A stretch of 16,845 bases of DNA from an uncultured Bacteroidota bacterium (GTDB lineage: Bacteria > Bacteroidota > Bacteroidia > Chitinophagales > Chitinophagaceae). A program made the position numbers and the translations under genes. Location: NCBI GenBank assembly GCA_946887345.1, contig CAMPKR010000014.1, positions 1-16,845 on the forward strand, given 5' to 3'. Numbering within the stretch: the stretch's first letter is position 1; each line of letters starts with the position of its first letter. Below are positions 1 to 6,408 of the stretch, piece after piece. Below the pieces are notes generated by a model. The model did not search any database. It was given only the letters and a program-made list of their open reading frames with translations, and had not been told where the DNA came from.

Positions 1-2
1 GT

Positions 3-485
3 ATGAAAGACGAGGAATTGATAGCTACCATACTCATAATACAACTCGTTGCAATACTCGGCGCCTGGCTTATAGCTCGTCTCTCTGAACGTTTCGGCAA
101 CTTACAGGTATTGCTTTTTGTGCTTTTTATCTGGGTGGCCGTTTGTATAGCTGCCTATTATATTGGAACGACTACCCAATTTTATATTGTTGCTGCTGTA
201 GTAGGACTTGTAATGGGTGGAATCCAATCTCTCAGCCGGTCCACCTATGCCAAGCTTATGCCGGTAACTAAAGACACGGCATCATTTTTTAGCTTTTACG
301 ATGTAACGGAAAAAATCGCAATTGTAATTGGCATGTTCTCTTTCGGTTTTATCGAGTCAATGACAGGCAACATGCGCAATTCTATTATCGCTCTTATCAG
401 CTTTTTTGTTGCCGGCGCACTGATTTTGTACCTTGCAATTCGTAAAGCAAAACACGCCGAATTGGCTATCAATAAGGTTAATTAA
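3..485 (+). CDS. UMF1-type MFS transporter, C-terminal part (5' end outside window)
   Basis: This is the C-terminal third of a polytopic inner-membrane transporter of the major facilitator superfamily, UMF1/Atg22-like branch. The visible 160 residues hold about five hydrophobic segments (roughly residues 7-25, 33-54, 60-75, 105-118 and 126-145). The segment GGIQSLSRSTYAKLMP followed by FFSFYDVTEKIAIVIG is characteristic of UMF1 proteins, which are usually a little over 400 residues. The reading frame is open to the left edge, so the Met at position 3 is probably internal and the true start lies upstream. The substrate is not predictable from sequence. The gene ends 7 nt before the MBL-fold hydrolase, so the two are probably co-transcribed. 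Family assignment is fairly sure; the transported compound is unknown. Confidence 0.85.
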   Translation: MKDEELIATILIIQLVAILGAWLIARLSERFGNLQVLLFVLFIWVAVCIAAYYIGTTTQFYIVAAVVGLVMGGIQSLSRSTYAKLMPVTKDTASFFSFYDVTEKIAIVIGMFSFGFIESMTGNMRNSIIALISFFVAGALILYLAIRKAKHAELAINKVN

Positions 486-490
486 GGAAA
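484..490 (+). promoter_or_regulatory. Shine-Dalgarno-like site for the MBL-fold hydrolase
   Basis: AAGGAAA overlaps the stop codon of the MFS gene and sits 2 nt before the ATG at 493. It is one of only two clear purine-rich ribosome-binding sites in the window. It supports the start at 493 over the upstream in-frame Met at 433, which lies inside the MFS gene. The short spacing is suboptimal, so translational coupling to the preceding gene may also contribute. Confidence 0.5.
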
Positions 491-492
491 TC

Positions 493-1347
493 ATGAGACT
501 ATTCACGGTAAATGCAGGATATTTCAAACTAGACGGTGGCGCCATGCATGGCGTTGTGCCTAAAAGTATGTGGAACAAAGTAAACCCATCGGACGACAAC
601 AATATGTGCTCCTGGGCCATGCGCTGCCTGCTGATAGAACATGGGAACTACAAGATACTGGTTGACAATGGTATGGGTAATAAGCAGGATGACAAATTCT
701 TCAGCTATTACCACCCACACGGCGAGGACACCCTTGAAAAATCACTGGCTGCTCATGGTTTCTCGATGGACGATATTACCGATGTATTTCTGACCCATCT
801 TCATTTTGATCACTGCGGAGGATCAGTTATTCGTGAAGGTGACAAGTTAGTTCCTGCCTTTAAGAAAGCACAGTATTGGAGCAATGAAAAACACTGGCAG
901 TCTGCACTCAATCCCAATGAACGAGAGAAAGCTTCATTCCTGTTAGAAAATATTAAACCCCTTGAAGATAGCGGCCAACTGCGCTTTGTAGAAGTTGCCG
1001 ATGGCGAAGAATGGATTGAAGACATTCGCGTCAGGTATTGCAGTGGCCATACCGATTTTATGATGCTACCGCAGATAAAATACAATGACAGAACCATCCT
1101 TTATTGCGCTGACCTGGTACCCAGCGCGGCCCACGTTTCAATGCCCTGGGTAATGGCCTACGATATGCGCCCCATCGATACCCTTAATGAGAAACGCAAG
1201 CTCCTGAATGAGGCCGCTGCAAACGACTGGGTACTCTTTTTTGAGCATGATCCTAAAATTGAATGTGCTTCGCTTCAGTCTACCGACCGTGGAGTTAGAA
1301 TAAAAGACACTTTCGCACTGGCTGATATGGTGAAAGACACTTTATAA
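493..1347 (+). CDS. MBL-fold metallo-hydrolase (lactonase-like)
   Basis: A 284-residue cytoplasmic metallo-beta-lactamase-fold hydrolase with no signal peptide. The zinc signature THLHFDHCGG is at residues 101-110 (H102, H104, D106, H107). Further candidate ligands are H186 in SGHT, D217 in YCAD and H262 in EHDP, so a full binuclear metal site appears present. Layout and length resemble the branch that includes N-acyl-homoserine lactonases and methyl parathion hydrolase-like enzymes, but the substrate cannot be read from the sequence. The start at 493 was chosen because the longer frame from 433 would overlap the MFS gene by 53 nt and because a purine-rich site precedes this ATG. It is probably the second gene of an operon with the transporter. 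Fold assignment is very secure; lactonase activity is only a suggestion. Confidence 0.9.
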   Translation: MRLFTVNAGYFKLDGGAMHGVVPKSMWNKVNPSDDNNMCSWAMRCLLIEHGNYKILVDNGMGNKQDDKFFSYYHPHGEDTLEKSLAAHGFSMDDITDVFLTHLHFDHCGGSVIREGDKLVPAFKKAQYWSNEKHWQSALNPNEREKASFLLENIKPLEDSGQLRFVEVADGEEWIEDIRVRYCSGHTDFMMLPQIKYNDRTILYCADLVPSAAHVSMPWVMAYDMRPIDTLNEKRKLLNEAAANDWVLFFEHDPKIECASLQSTDRGVRIKDTFALADMVKDTL

Positions 1348-1380
1348 ATTTCCTTTTTACAATCACTTGACAATCAGAGT

Positions 1381-1410
1381 TTTCATTCATATACAGGCAT
1401 TGTAGCTTTG
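1381..1410 (+). promoter_or_regulatory. Bacteroidota-type promoter for the beta-propeller gene
   Basis: TAGCTTTG at 1403-1410 matches the Bacteroidota -7 consensus TAnnTTTG exactly. A weak -33 candidate, TTTC at 1381-1384, lies 18 bp upstream. Only 8 nt separate the -7 box from the ATG at 1419, implying a very short leader. This intergenic stretch (1348-1418) shows no convincing terminator for the upstream operon. Confidence 0.55.
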
Positions 1411-1418
1411 CAGCCTGC

Positions 1419-2483
1419 ATGAAAAAGACTTATACATTACTGCTTTTATCGCTGCTTGCCGCGAAAGTAAATGCCCAGGATGCCTCACTTGTTTATCCCG
1501 ACGAAAAGCATTTCAAAAACATTCGCCAGCTGACCTTCGGTGGTGATAATGCCGAGGCCTATTTTGGTTTTGACAACGAACACATCTCCTTCCAGCGTAC
1601 CAACAAAAATGATGGAATAACCTGCGACCAGATATTTTTTGGCAAAATACCGGCTGGTCCTGCGGAAAAATTTGATTTCAAAATGGTAAGCACCGGCAAT
1701 GGCCGCACTACCTGCGCCTATATAATGCCTGACAAAAAACATGTGCTTTTTGCTTCTACCCATAAAGGAGCAGATACTTGTCCTCCAGTACCGGACCGCA
1801 AAGTGATCAAAAAGTATGTATGGCCGATCTACGATACTTACGACATTTTCGTTGCCGATCTGAATGGCAAAATAACCGGGCAGCTGACTAACACGCCTGG
1901 TTACGATGGAGAGGCAGTGATCTCACCCGATGGTAAAAGAATACTCTTTACTTCCATGCGCAATGGTGACCTTGACCTTTATGTTATGGACATCAACGGA
2001 AAAAATGTAAAGCAGGTAACCAAAGACCTGGGCTACGATGGCGGTGCCTGGTTTTCCCCTGATGGCAAAAAGATCGTTTGGCGTGCCTCACGCCCCAAAA
2101 CCGATGAGGAAGTAAAAGAATATAAGGACCTGCTTTCACAGGGACTGGTAATGCCCACCAATATGGAAGTCTTTGTGGCTAATGCAGACGGCAGCGATGT
2201 CCGGCAGGTAACAAAATTGGGAAAAGCCAATTGGGCTCCCAATTTCACCCCGGATAGCAAGCGCATCATCTTTGCCTCTAACCACGAATATTCGCGTGGT
2301 TTCCCGTTCAATATTTACCTGGTAAATCTAGACGGATCAGGATTGGAAAAGGTTTCACACGATGGCGGATTTGATGCTTTTCCAATGTTCTCACCCGATG
2401 GCAAAAAATTCATTTTCAGCTCCAACAGGAACAACGGCGGCGCACACGACACCAATATATTTGTGTGTGACTGGGTAGATTAA
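1419..2483 (+). CDS. Secreted TolB-like PD40 beta-propeller protein
   Basis: A 354-residue exported protein. Residues 1-20 form a signal peptide (KK, a hydrophobic LLLLSLLAA core, cleavage likely after NAQ). The remainder carries PD40/WD40-like blades of the TolB type. The clearest copies have the core SPDGK followed by a beta strand, near residues 169-181, 213-222, 277-287 and 325-335. Such propellers usually act in protein binding in the periplasm or at the outer membrane, and no catalytic motif is visible. There is no T9SS sorting domain and no lipobox, so a soluble periplasmic location is most likely. It is not TolB itself: the N-terminal TolB domain and tol-pal neighbours are missing. 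It appears monocistronic, with its own promoter. The biological role is unknown. Confidence 0.85.
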   Translation: MKKTYTLLLLSLLAAKVNAQDASLVYPDEKHFKNIRQLTFGGDNAEAYFGFDNEHISFQRTNKNDGITCDQIFFGKIPAGPAEKFDFKMVSTGNGRTTCAYIMPDKKHVLFASTHKGADTCPPVPDRKVIKKYVWPIYDTYDIFVADLNGKITGQLTNTPGYDGEAVISPDGKRILFTSMRNGDLDLYVMDINGKNVKQVTKDLGYDGGAWFSPDGKKIVWRASRPKTDEEVKEYKDLLSQGLVMPTNMEVFVANADGSDVRQVTKLGKANWAPNFTPDSKRIIFASNHEYSRGFPFNIYLVNLDGSGLEKVSHDGGFDAFPMFSPDGKKFIFSSNRNNGGAHDTNIFVCDWVD

Positions 2484-2492
2484 TCATTTCTA

Positions 2493-2524
2493 TTGTAAAA
2501 TATCTGGCAGAGCGCGTAACTTTA
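2493..2524 (+). promoter_or_regulatory. Candidate fluC promoter
   Basis: TTG at 2493-2495 and TAACTTTA at 2517-2524 are 21 bp apart, fitting the Bacteroidota -33/-7 pattern with one mismatch in the -7 box (final G to A). The -7 box ends 4 nt before the fluC ATG, so a transcript from here would be leaderless or nearly so. The box lies across the left arm and loop of the inverted repeat at 2511-2540. Confidence 0.45.
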
Positions 2525-2540
2525 ATACATGTTACGCGCT
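2511..2540 (+). repeat. Perfect 10-bp inverted repeat around the fluC start codon
   Basis: The left arm AGCGCGTAAC (2511-2520) and right arm GTTACGCGCT (2531-2540) are exact reverse complements separated by a 10-nt loop. The fluC ATG (2529-2531) lies at the end of the loop. The right arm encodes the first residues of FluC and is followed by TTTCT, so in RNA the element also resembles a weak intrinsic terminator. It may be an operator, a terminator for the preceding gene, or a start-site hairpin. Confidence 0.6.
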
Positions 2541-2900
2541 TTTCTATTGGTAGGTTTAGGTGGAGGTTTAGGCAGTATTGTCCGCTATGCACTAAGTCTT
2601 TTTATAAATAGGGTTAGCACCAACCCCTTCCCGATTGCGACCATTACTATCAATATGGTCGGTTGTCTCCTTATCGGGCTGCTTTTTGGCATAGGCAGTA
2701 GGGCATCCTGGGCACAGGGTGATGGCTGGCTGGTGCTGGCAACAGGCTTTTGCGGGGGATTCACTACCTTTTCTGCCTTTGCACTGGAGAATGTCGGGCT
2801 ATTCAACAAACAACTCTCTGTTACAGCATTGTTATATACGCTCTTAAGTGTATTTGGTGGCATACTTTTATGCAGGTTAGGTATCTGCATAACAGCTTAA
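2529..2900 (+). CDS. fluC: Fluoride ion channel/exporter FluC (CrcB)
   Basis: A 123-residue inner-membrane protein with four hydrophobic segments (about residues 3-22, 34-55, 66-88 and 98-119), the usual size of single-domain CrcB/FluC subunits. These assemble as antiparallel dimers and expel toxic fluoride. Hallmarks are GGGLGSIVRY near the N terminus (11-20), the pore-lining Asn in TINMVGC (N42), and GFCGGFTTFSAF at 73-84, which carries the Phe/Ser/Thr track and the central-sodium motif. No fluoride riboswitch is recognisable upstream; instead a short-leader promoter and an inverted repeat overlap the start. cdd begins 9 nt after the stop, so the two may share a transcript, although their functions are unrelated. 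Confidence 0.95.
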   Translation: MLRAFLLVGLGGGLGSIVRYALSLFINRVSTNPFPIATITINMVGCLLIGLLFGIGSRASWAQGDGWLVLATGFCGGFTTFSAFALENVGLFNKQLSVTALLYTLLSVFGGILLCRLGICITA

Positions 2901-2909
2901 TACAACTTC

Positions 2910-3401
2910 ATGGATTCGTACACATTCCCATACCAGCAATACCTGAAGGCCGAACTTCCTGCAGATATGCAGCAGCTTGTAGAAGCAGCGGAGGCGGCTA
3001 CTAAAGGCTCGTACGCGCCGTATTCCAATCTAAAAGTCGGTGCTTCTGTTTTAATGGAAGACGGCAATATCGTTACAGGCTTCAACCAGGAAAATGCAGC
3101 CTTCCCGGTTGGTATTTGTGCAGAACGGGCTATCTTATCGACTATAGACCTCGCAAAAGGAACCAAAATAAAAGCTATCGCCGTTACTTATTCATCTGAT
3201 AACAATCAAAATGAAAAACCTATTGCCCCCTGCGGAATGTGCAGGCAAAGCATTCTCGAAATGCAGCAACGTCAACAGGCACCTATCGCTGTATACATGT
3301 GTAGCCCCAAAGGCCTGGTCATTATGATTGAGAATGCAGAATTCCTGCTGCCATTCTCATTCGGCAGCGACGATCTTCCCACTTATAAACCGCAGGTATA
3401 G
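2910..3401 (+). CDS. cdd: Cytidine deaminase
   Basis: A 163-residue cytosolic enzyme that hydrolyses cytidine or deoxycytidine to uridine or deoxyuridine for pyrimidine salvage. The catalytic motif CAE has the zinc ligand C70 and proton shuttle E72, and PCGMCRQ supplies ligands C108 and C111, the three-Cys pattern of the homotetrameric class. APYSNLKVGA (36-45) and FNQENAAFP (58-66) are the expected nucleoside-binding segments. It carries about 25 extra residues before the core compared with the shortest family members, as is common in this phylum. No Shine-Dalgarno precedes it. It follows fluC by 9 nt. Assignment is very secure. Confidence 0.95.
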   Translation: MDSYTFPYQQYLKAELPADMQQLVEAAEAATKGSYAPYSNLKVGASVLMEDGNIVTGFNQENAAFPVGICAERAILSTIDLAKGTKIKAIAVTYSSDNNQNEKPIAPCGMCRQSILEMQQRQQAPIAVYMCSPKGLVIMIENAEFLLPFSFGSDDLPTYKPQV

Positions 3402-3493
3402 ATCAATCCTTAAAACAAGCTTAATCCCCCTCATCAGGGGAAGAATTTTAAATCCTATCTGGAGAGCTTTATCGTTCACACAGCTCTTCAGCC

Positions 3494-3916
3494 ATGAAAA
3501 AAAATATTCTTGTACCGGTCCTGTTTCTTTTCTCTGCATGTAAAGGCCCCGGCGATTCTCCGGGTGATGCAAACCTTGAAATTGTGCGAAAAACCTTCGA
3601 AGCATTCAACGAACACGACTGGTCATTGATGACCTCCTACTATACTGACACCGCTTATTTTCTTGATCCTTCTCTGGGCAAAGACTATGTTACTCAAACC
3701 CGGCAACAGAGCATAAAAAAGTATACCAATCTTCAAAATTTCGCTCCCGACATATACGATAGTATAGTAGGCATGTATGCCTCCGGGAACAAAGTCACAG
3801 TCGAATTCATTTCCACCGGCACCAGTAGCGGTCAAAAATGGCATTTGCCATTGTGTAGTATACTTACAGTAGAAGGGGGCAAGGTGGTTCGCGATGCTAC
3901 CTACTACGATCAATAA
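3494..3916 (+). CDS. Small lipoprotein with NTF2/SnoaL-like domain
   Basis: A 140-residue protein starting with a lipoprotein signal (MKK, hydrophobic core, lipobox FSAC with the acylated Cys at residue 16). Residues about 29-138 look like an NTF2/SnoaL-like alpha+beta cone: a helix containing VRKTFEAFNEHDWSLMTSYYTDTAYFLDP, the typical opening of this fold, and ending in a strand around GGKVVRDATYYDQ. Such domains bind small hydrophobic ligands or act as isomerases or cyclases; specificity cannot be inferred. K17 and G18 follow the Cys, with no obvious surface-export signal, so the anchoring membrane is uncertain. It stands alone between cdd and odhB. Lipoprotein status is fairly sure, the fold probable, the function unknown. 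Confidence 0.8.
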   Translation: MKKNILVPVLFLFSACKGPGDSPGDANLEIVRKTFEAFNEHDWSLMTSYYTDTAYFLDPSLGKDYVTQTRQQSIKKYTNLQNFAPDIYDSIVGMYASGNKVTVEFISTGTSSGQKWHLPLCSILTVEGGKVVRDATYYDQ

Positions 3917-3941
3917 AAGCCGTTAAACTCAGTAAAATATC

Positions 3942-3961
3942 GCTATATATGCATAAATAGC
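3942..3961. repeat. Near-perfect 20-bp palindrome upstream of odhB
   Basis: The sequence reads GCTATATATG then CATAAATAGC. It equals its own reverse complement at 18 of 20 positions, the one mismatched pair lying 6 bases from each end. It sits 25 nt after the lipoprotein stop codon and 16 nt upstream of the odhB -33 element, which is a typical operator position. It is too AT-rich and lacks the U-tract needed for a good terminator. Confidence 0.5.
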
Positions 3962-3977
3962 CGCTCACGCAGCCATT

Positions 3978-4009
3978 TTTGAATAATACGTGCGGGTTTG
4001 CTAATTTAG
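3978..4009 (+). promoter_or_regulatory. Bacteroidota-type promoter for odhB
   Basis: TTTG at 3978-3981 and TAATTTAG at 4002-4009 are 20 bp apart, the expected -33/-7 geometry with one mismatch in the -7 box. The ATG lies 21 nt downstream. The -7 box falls inside an imperfect inverted repeat (3993-4016). Confidence 0.6.
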
Positions 4010-4016
4010 CAACCCG
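3993..4016 (+). repeat. Imperfect inverted repeat over the odhB -7 box
   Basis: CGGGTTTGCTA (3993-4003) pairs with TAGCAACCCG (4007-4016) across a 3-nt loop, with one bulged T in the left arm. Outer CGTG (3989-3992) and CACG (4020-4023) can extend it. It covers the -7 element, so it could be a repressor site or an accidental hairpin. Confidence 0.45.
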
Positions 4017-4030
4017 TAACACGGTTTTAG

Positions 4031-5254
4031 ATGATAGAAATTAAAGTCCCCACGGTCGGAGAATCCATTAGCGAGGTTACCCTTGTAAAATGGCTCAAAA
4101 AAGACGGCGAATGGGTAGAACGAGACGAGATTTTATGCGAATTGGAGTCAGAGAAGGCAACATTTGAGCTTAACGCCGAACAAGCCGGTATTCTTCAAAT
4201 AGTCGCTAAAGAAGGAGATACGCTCAATATTGGTGACCTTGCCTGTAAAATAGACGACAAGGCCGAGCGCCCTGCCGGAGCTCCGGCTGCAGCCGCTGAA
4301 GCACCTAAAAAAGAAGAAAAGAAAGAAGCTGCACCTAAAGCCGAACCAAAAAAATCGGCTCCTACTGCTGACGTAAAAGCCACCCCGGTTGCCAAAGCAA
4401 TTATGGGCGATAAGCAAGTAAAGGCCGATGCTGTTAAGGGTTCAGGCCCCCAGGGCAGAATACTCAAAAACGATGTACTGGAGGCTTTAAACAATCCCGG
4501 CCGCAAGAGCGGGGCTGATGCTTTTAGCCGCAACGAAAAGCGCGAAAAAATGACTAACCTGCGCAAAACTGTTTCGCGCAGGCTGGTAGAAGCTAAAAAC
4601 ACTACTGCGATGCTCACCACTTTCAACGAAGTGGACATGAGCCGCATTATGGATATCCGCAAGCAATACAAAGACAAATTCAAAGACGCCCATGGTGTTA
4701 ATCTTGGCTTTATGTCTTTCTTTACCAAAGCTTGCTGTATAGCCTTAGGCGAATGGAGAGCGGTAAACGCTTATATAGATGGCGAAGAACTTGTTTACCA
4801 TGACTACTGTGATATTTCTATTGCAGTCTCTGCTCCTAAAGGACTTGTAGTTCCGGTTATCCGCAATGCAGAAAGTCTTAGCATGTCTGAAATAGAAGCA
4901 ACTGTTGTTGACCTGGCCACCAAAGCCCGTGACAACAAACTGACTATGGAAGAAATGACAGGAGGAACATTTACTATCACCAACGGTGGGGTATTTGGAT
5001 CGCTGATGTCTACCCCTATTATCAATATCCCGCAATCGGCTATACTGGGTATGCACAAAATACAGGAGCGCCCTATGGTGATAAATGGTGAGGTTAAAGT
5101 CCGCCCTATGATGTATGTGGCGCTTAGCTACGATCACCGCATCATTGACGGCCGCGAATCTGTTAGCTTCCTTGTTCGCGTTAAGGAATTGCTGGAAAAC
5201 CCCGAGTTATTACTCTTCGGGCAAGATCCTGTAAAAACTTTATTAGAAGTATAA
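4031..5254 (+). CDS. odhB: Dihydrolipoyllysine succinyltransferase, E2 of 2-oxoglutarate dehydrogenase
   Basis: A 407-residue E2 core of the 2-oxoglutarate dehydrogenase complex (also called sucB), which transfers the succinyl group from lipoamide to CoA in the TCA cycle. Domain order: a single lipoyl domain (about 1-76) with the lipoylated K42 in ESEKAT; an Ala/Pro/Lys-rich swinging linker (77-113); a peripheral subunit-binding domain (about 116-152, ending [15 protein letters not shown]); and a catalytic acyltransferase domain (about 172-407). The active site is DHRIIDG with H369 and D373. The lipoyl start [14 protein letters not shown] favours the 2-oxoglutarate rather than the pyruvate enzyme. 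E1 (odhA/sucA) and E3 are not adjacent. The gene has its own promoter and terminator, so it appears monocistronic. Confidence 0.95.
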   Translation: MIEIKVPTVGESISEVTLVKWLKKDGEWVERDEILCELESEKATFELNAEQAGILQIVAKEGDTLNIGDLACKIDDKAERPAGAPAAAAEAPKKEEKKEAAPKAEPKKSAPTADVKATPVAKAIMGDKQVKADAVKGSGPQGRILKNDVLEALNNPGRKSGADAFSRNEKREKMTNLRKTVSRRLVEAKNTTAMLTTFNEVDMSRIMDIRKQYKDKFKDAHGVNLGFMSFFTKACCIALGEWRAVNAYIDGEELVYHDYCDISIAVSAPKGLVVPVIRNAESLSMSEIEATVVDLATKARDNKLTMEEMTGGTFTITNGGVFGSLMSTPIINIPQSAILGMHKIQERPMVINGEVKVRPMMYVALSYDHRIIDGRESVSFLVRVKELLENPELLLFGQDPVKTLLEV

Positions 5255-5258
5255 AACC

Positions 5259-5285
5259 AAAGCCACTCCAACCGGGTGGCTTTTT
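5259..5285 (+). terminator. Rho-independent terminator of odhB
   Basis: AAAGCCACTC (5259-5268) pairs with GGGTGGCTTT (5274-5283), one G-U wobble, across the loop CAACC, and is followed by further T residues. It starts 4 nt after the odhB stop codon and ends about 10 nt before the next gene. Confidence 0.85.
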
Positions 5286-5294
5286 AATCTCATT

Positions 5295-6407
5295 ATGCGC
5301 TATATCTGGCAACATATAGATAGTATTGTCAGCTCCTACAACGGCAGCATACCTCTCACCTATTTTCTTAAAAACTACTTTAAGCTACATCCCAGGCTCG
5401 GCAGCCGTGATAGAAAGATATTGGGCGAAATGGCATATTGCTGGTATCGCAGCTCACGCGGTTTCCATCTCTCAATTCCTTTTGAGGAAAAAGTAAAGTC
5501 TTGCTTAACGATATGTGGCGCCCATTCAAAACATATACTGCCCTTTCTTCCCCAAGAGTCTTCTGAAAAATACCCTTTTCTCATCAATCAACTATTTGAT
5601 CAGCCTTATACTTTGTCGTCCGGGATCAAAAAAAGCGAATGGTTGGAATCCATGCTTGCACAACCCCGCCTTTTTATCCGTATCCGTAAGAAAAAAGCGA
5701 AAATACTTGCCATACTGCGCGAACACAGCATCGAACATGAACAGCTTAACGAAATTTGCCTATCCCTACCAAACGGAGCCGCTATAGACAAAATACTACC
5801 CCCTGATTACTACGTTGTTCAGGATGCATCTTCGCAGGAAACCGGGAATTTCTTTGAGCCACGTAACGGTGAAACATGGTACGATTGCTGCGCCGGCGCC
5901 GGGGGAAAATCGTTGTTACTAAAAGATATTAACCCTTCTGTTTCACTTACAGTATCCGATAAACGCGTTACTATTATTCGCAATCTCAACAGTAGGTTCG
6001 ATTTGTATCATTTGAAGCGGCCAGTAGCTCATATCCTGGATGTTGCTGATAAAAAGCAGGTAGACCATGCACTCAAAGGGCAGATGTTCGACAATATAAT
6101 TTGCGATGTGCCTTGCAGCGGCTCGGGCACCTGGTCCCGAACTCCTGAGCAACTATACTATTTCGACAATGCCGCCTTAGCAACACTGCCCGCCCTTCAG
6201 AAAACAATCGCAGTTAATGCATCTGTTCACTTAAAACCTGGGGGCAAGCTATTCTACATTACCTGTTCGGTGTTCGAGATTGAAAATGAAAATGTTGTGA
6301 AGAATATCGCGGCAGAAACTAACTTGTCTATCCAATCGCAGACGTTGATAAACGGCATAAAAAAACATGCTGATAGCATGTTCATAACAGTACTTACCAA
6401 ACAGTAA
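5295..6407 (+). CDS. RsmB/NOP-family rRNA (cytosine-C5) methyltransferase
   Basis: A 370-residue class I SAM-dependent RNA m5C methyltransferase, related to RsmB, which methylates 16S rRNA at C967. The N-terminal 165 residues are helical and include SRDRKILGEMAYCWYR, a pattern seen in the NusB-like RNA-binding domain of RsmB. The SAM-binding motif I is YDCCAGAGGKS (196-206). The two catalytic cysteines are C274 in DVPCSGSG (motif IV) and C324 in YITCS (motif VI). It is shorter than Escherichia coli RsmB (about 430 residues), so the exact target cytosine is not certain. No Shine-Dalgarno is seen. It starts just after the odhB terminator and ends 1 nt from the convergent protease gene. Enzyme class is secure; target is inferred. 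Confidence 0.88.
   Translation: MRYIWQHIDSIVSSYNGSIPLTYFLKNYFKLHPRLGSRDRKILGEMAYCWYRSSRGFHLSIPFEEKVKSCLTICGAHSKHILPFLPQESSEKYPFLINQLFDQPYTLSSGIKKSEWLESMLAQPRLFIRIRKKKAKILAILREHSIEHEQLNEICLSLPNGAAIDKILPPDYYVVQDASSQETGNFFEPRNGETWYDCCAGAGGKSLLLKDINPSVSLTVSDKRVTIIRNLNSRFDLYHLKRPVAHILDVADKKQVDHALKGQMFDNIICDVPCSGSGTWSRTPEQLYYFDNAALATLPALQKTIAVNASVHLKPGGKLFYITCSVFEIENENVVKNIAAETNLSIQSQTLINGIKKHADSMFITVLTKQ
6359..6382 (-). terminator. Minus-strand terminator-like hairpin for the subtilase, inside the methyltransferase 3' end
   Basis: AACATGCT (6364-6371) and AGCATGTT (6375-6382) form a perfect 8-bp stem with a 3-nt loop. Read on the minus strand it is followed by a T-run (7 in a row counting the two at the stem base). 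It lies 27 nt beyond the subtilase stop codon, within the coding sequence of the convergent methyltransferase. The stem has only three G/C pairs, so efficiency is uncertain. It has no U-tract on the plus strand. Confidence 0.55.
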
Positions 6408-6408
6408 A

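Noticed and set aside
433..492. Upstream in-frame extension of the MBL-fold hydrolase
   Set aside because: It would overlap the MFS gene by 53 nt, adds no conserved residues, and the ATG at 493 has a purine-rich site just before it.
1348..1418. TTGACA-like sequence at 1367-1372 as a sigma70-type -35 box
   Set aside because: No TATAAT-like -10 at 16-18 bp, and the phylum uses -33/-7 elements; the TAGCTTTG box explains the start better.
2484..2528. Fluoride riboswitch upstream of fluC
   Set aside because: Only 45 nt separate fluC from the upstream stop, and I see no conserved crcB-motif pseudoknot; the predicted promoter also leaves almost no leader.
3427..3440. CCCCT/AGGGG hairpin with 4-nt loop between cdd and the lipoprotein gene
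   Set aside because: The stem is only 5 bp and no T-tract follows on either strand, so it is not supported as a terminator; it may be chance.
4195..4728. 177-residue minus-strand open frame inside odhB
   Set aside because: It is antisense to a highly conserved gene, its low-complexity Ala/Ser/Phe composition mirrors the Lys/Ala linker, and it has no recognisable domain.
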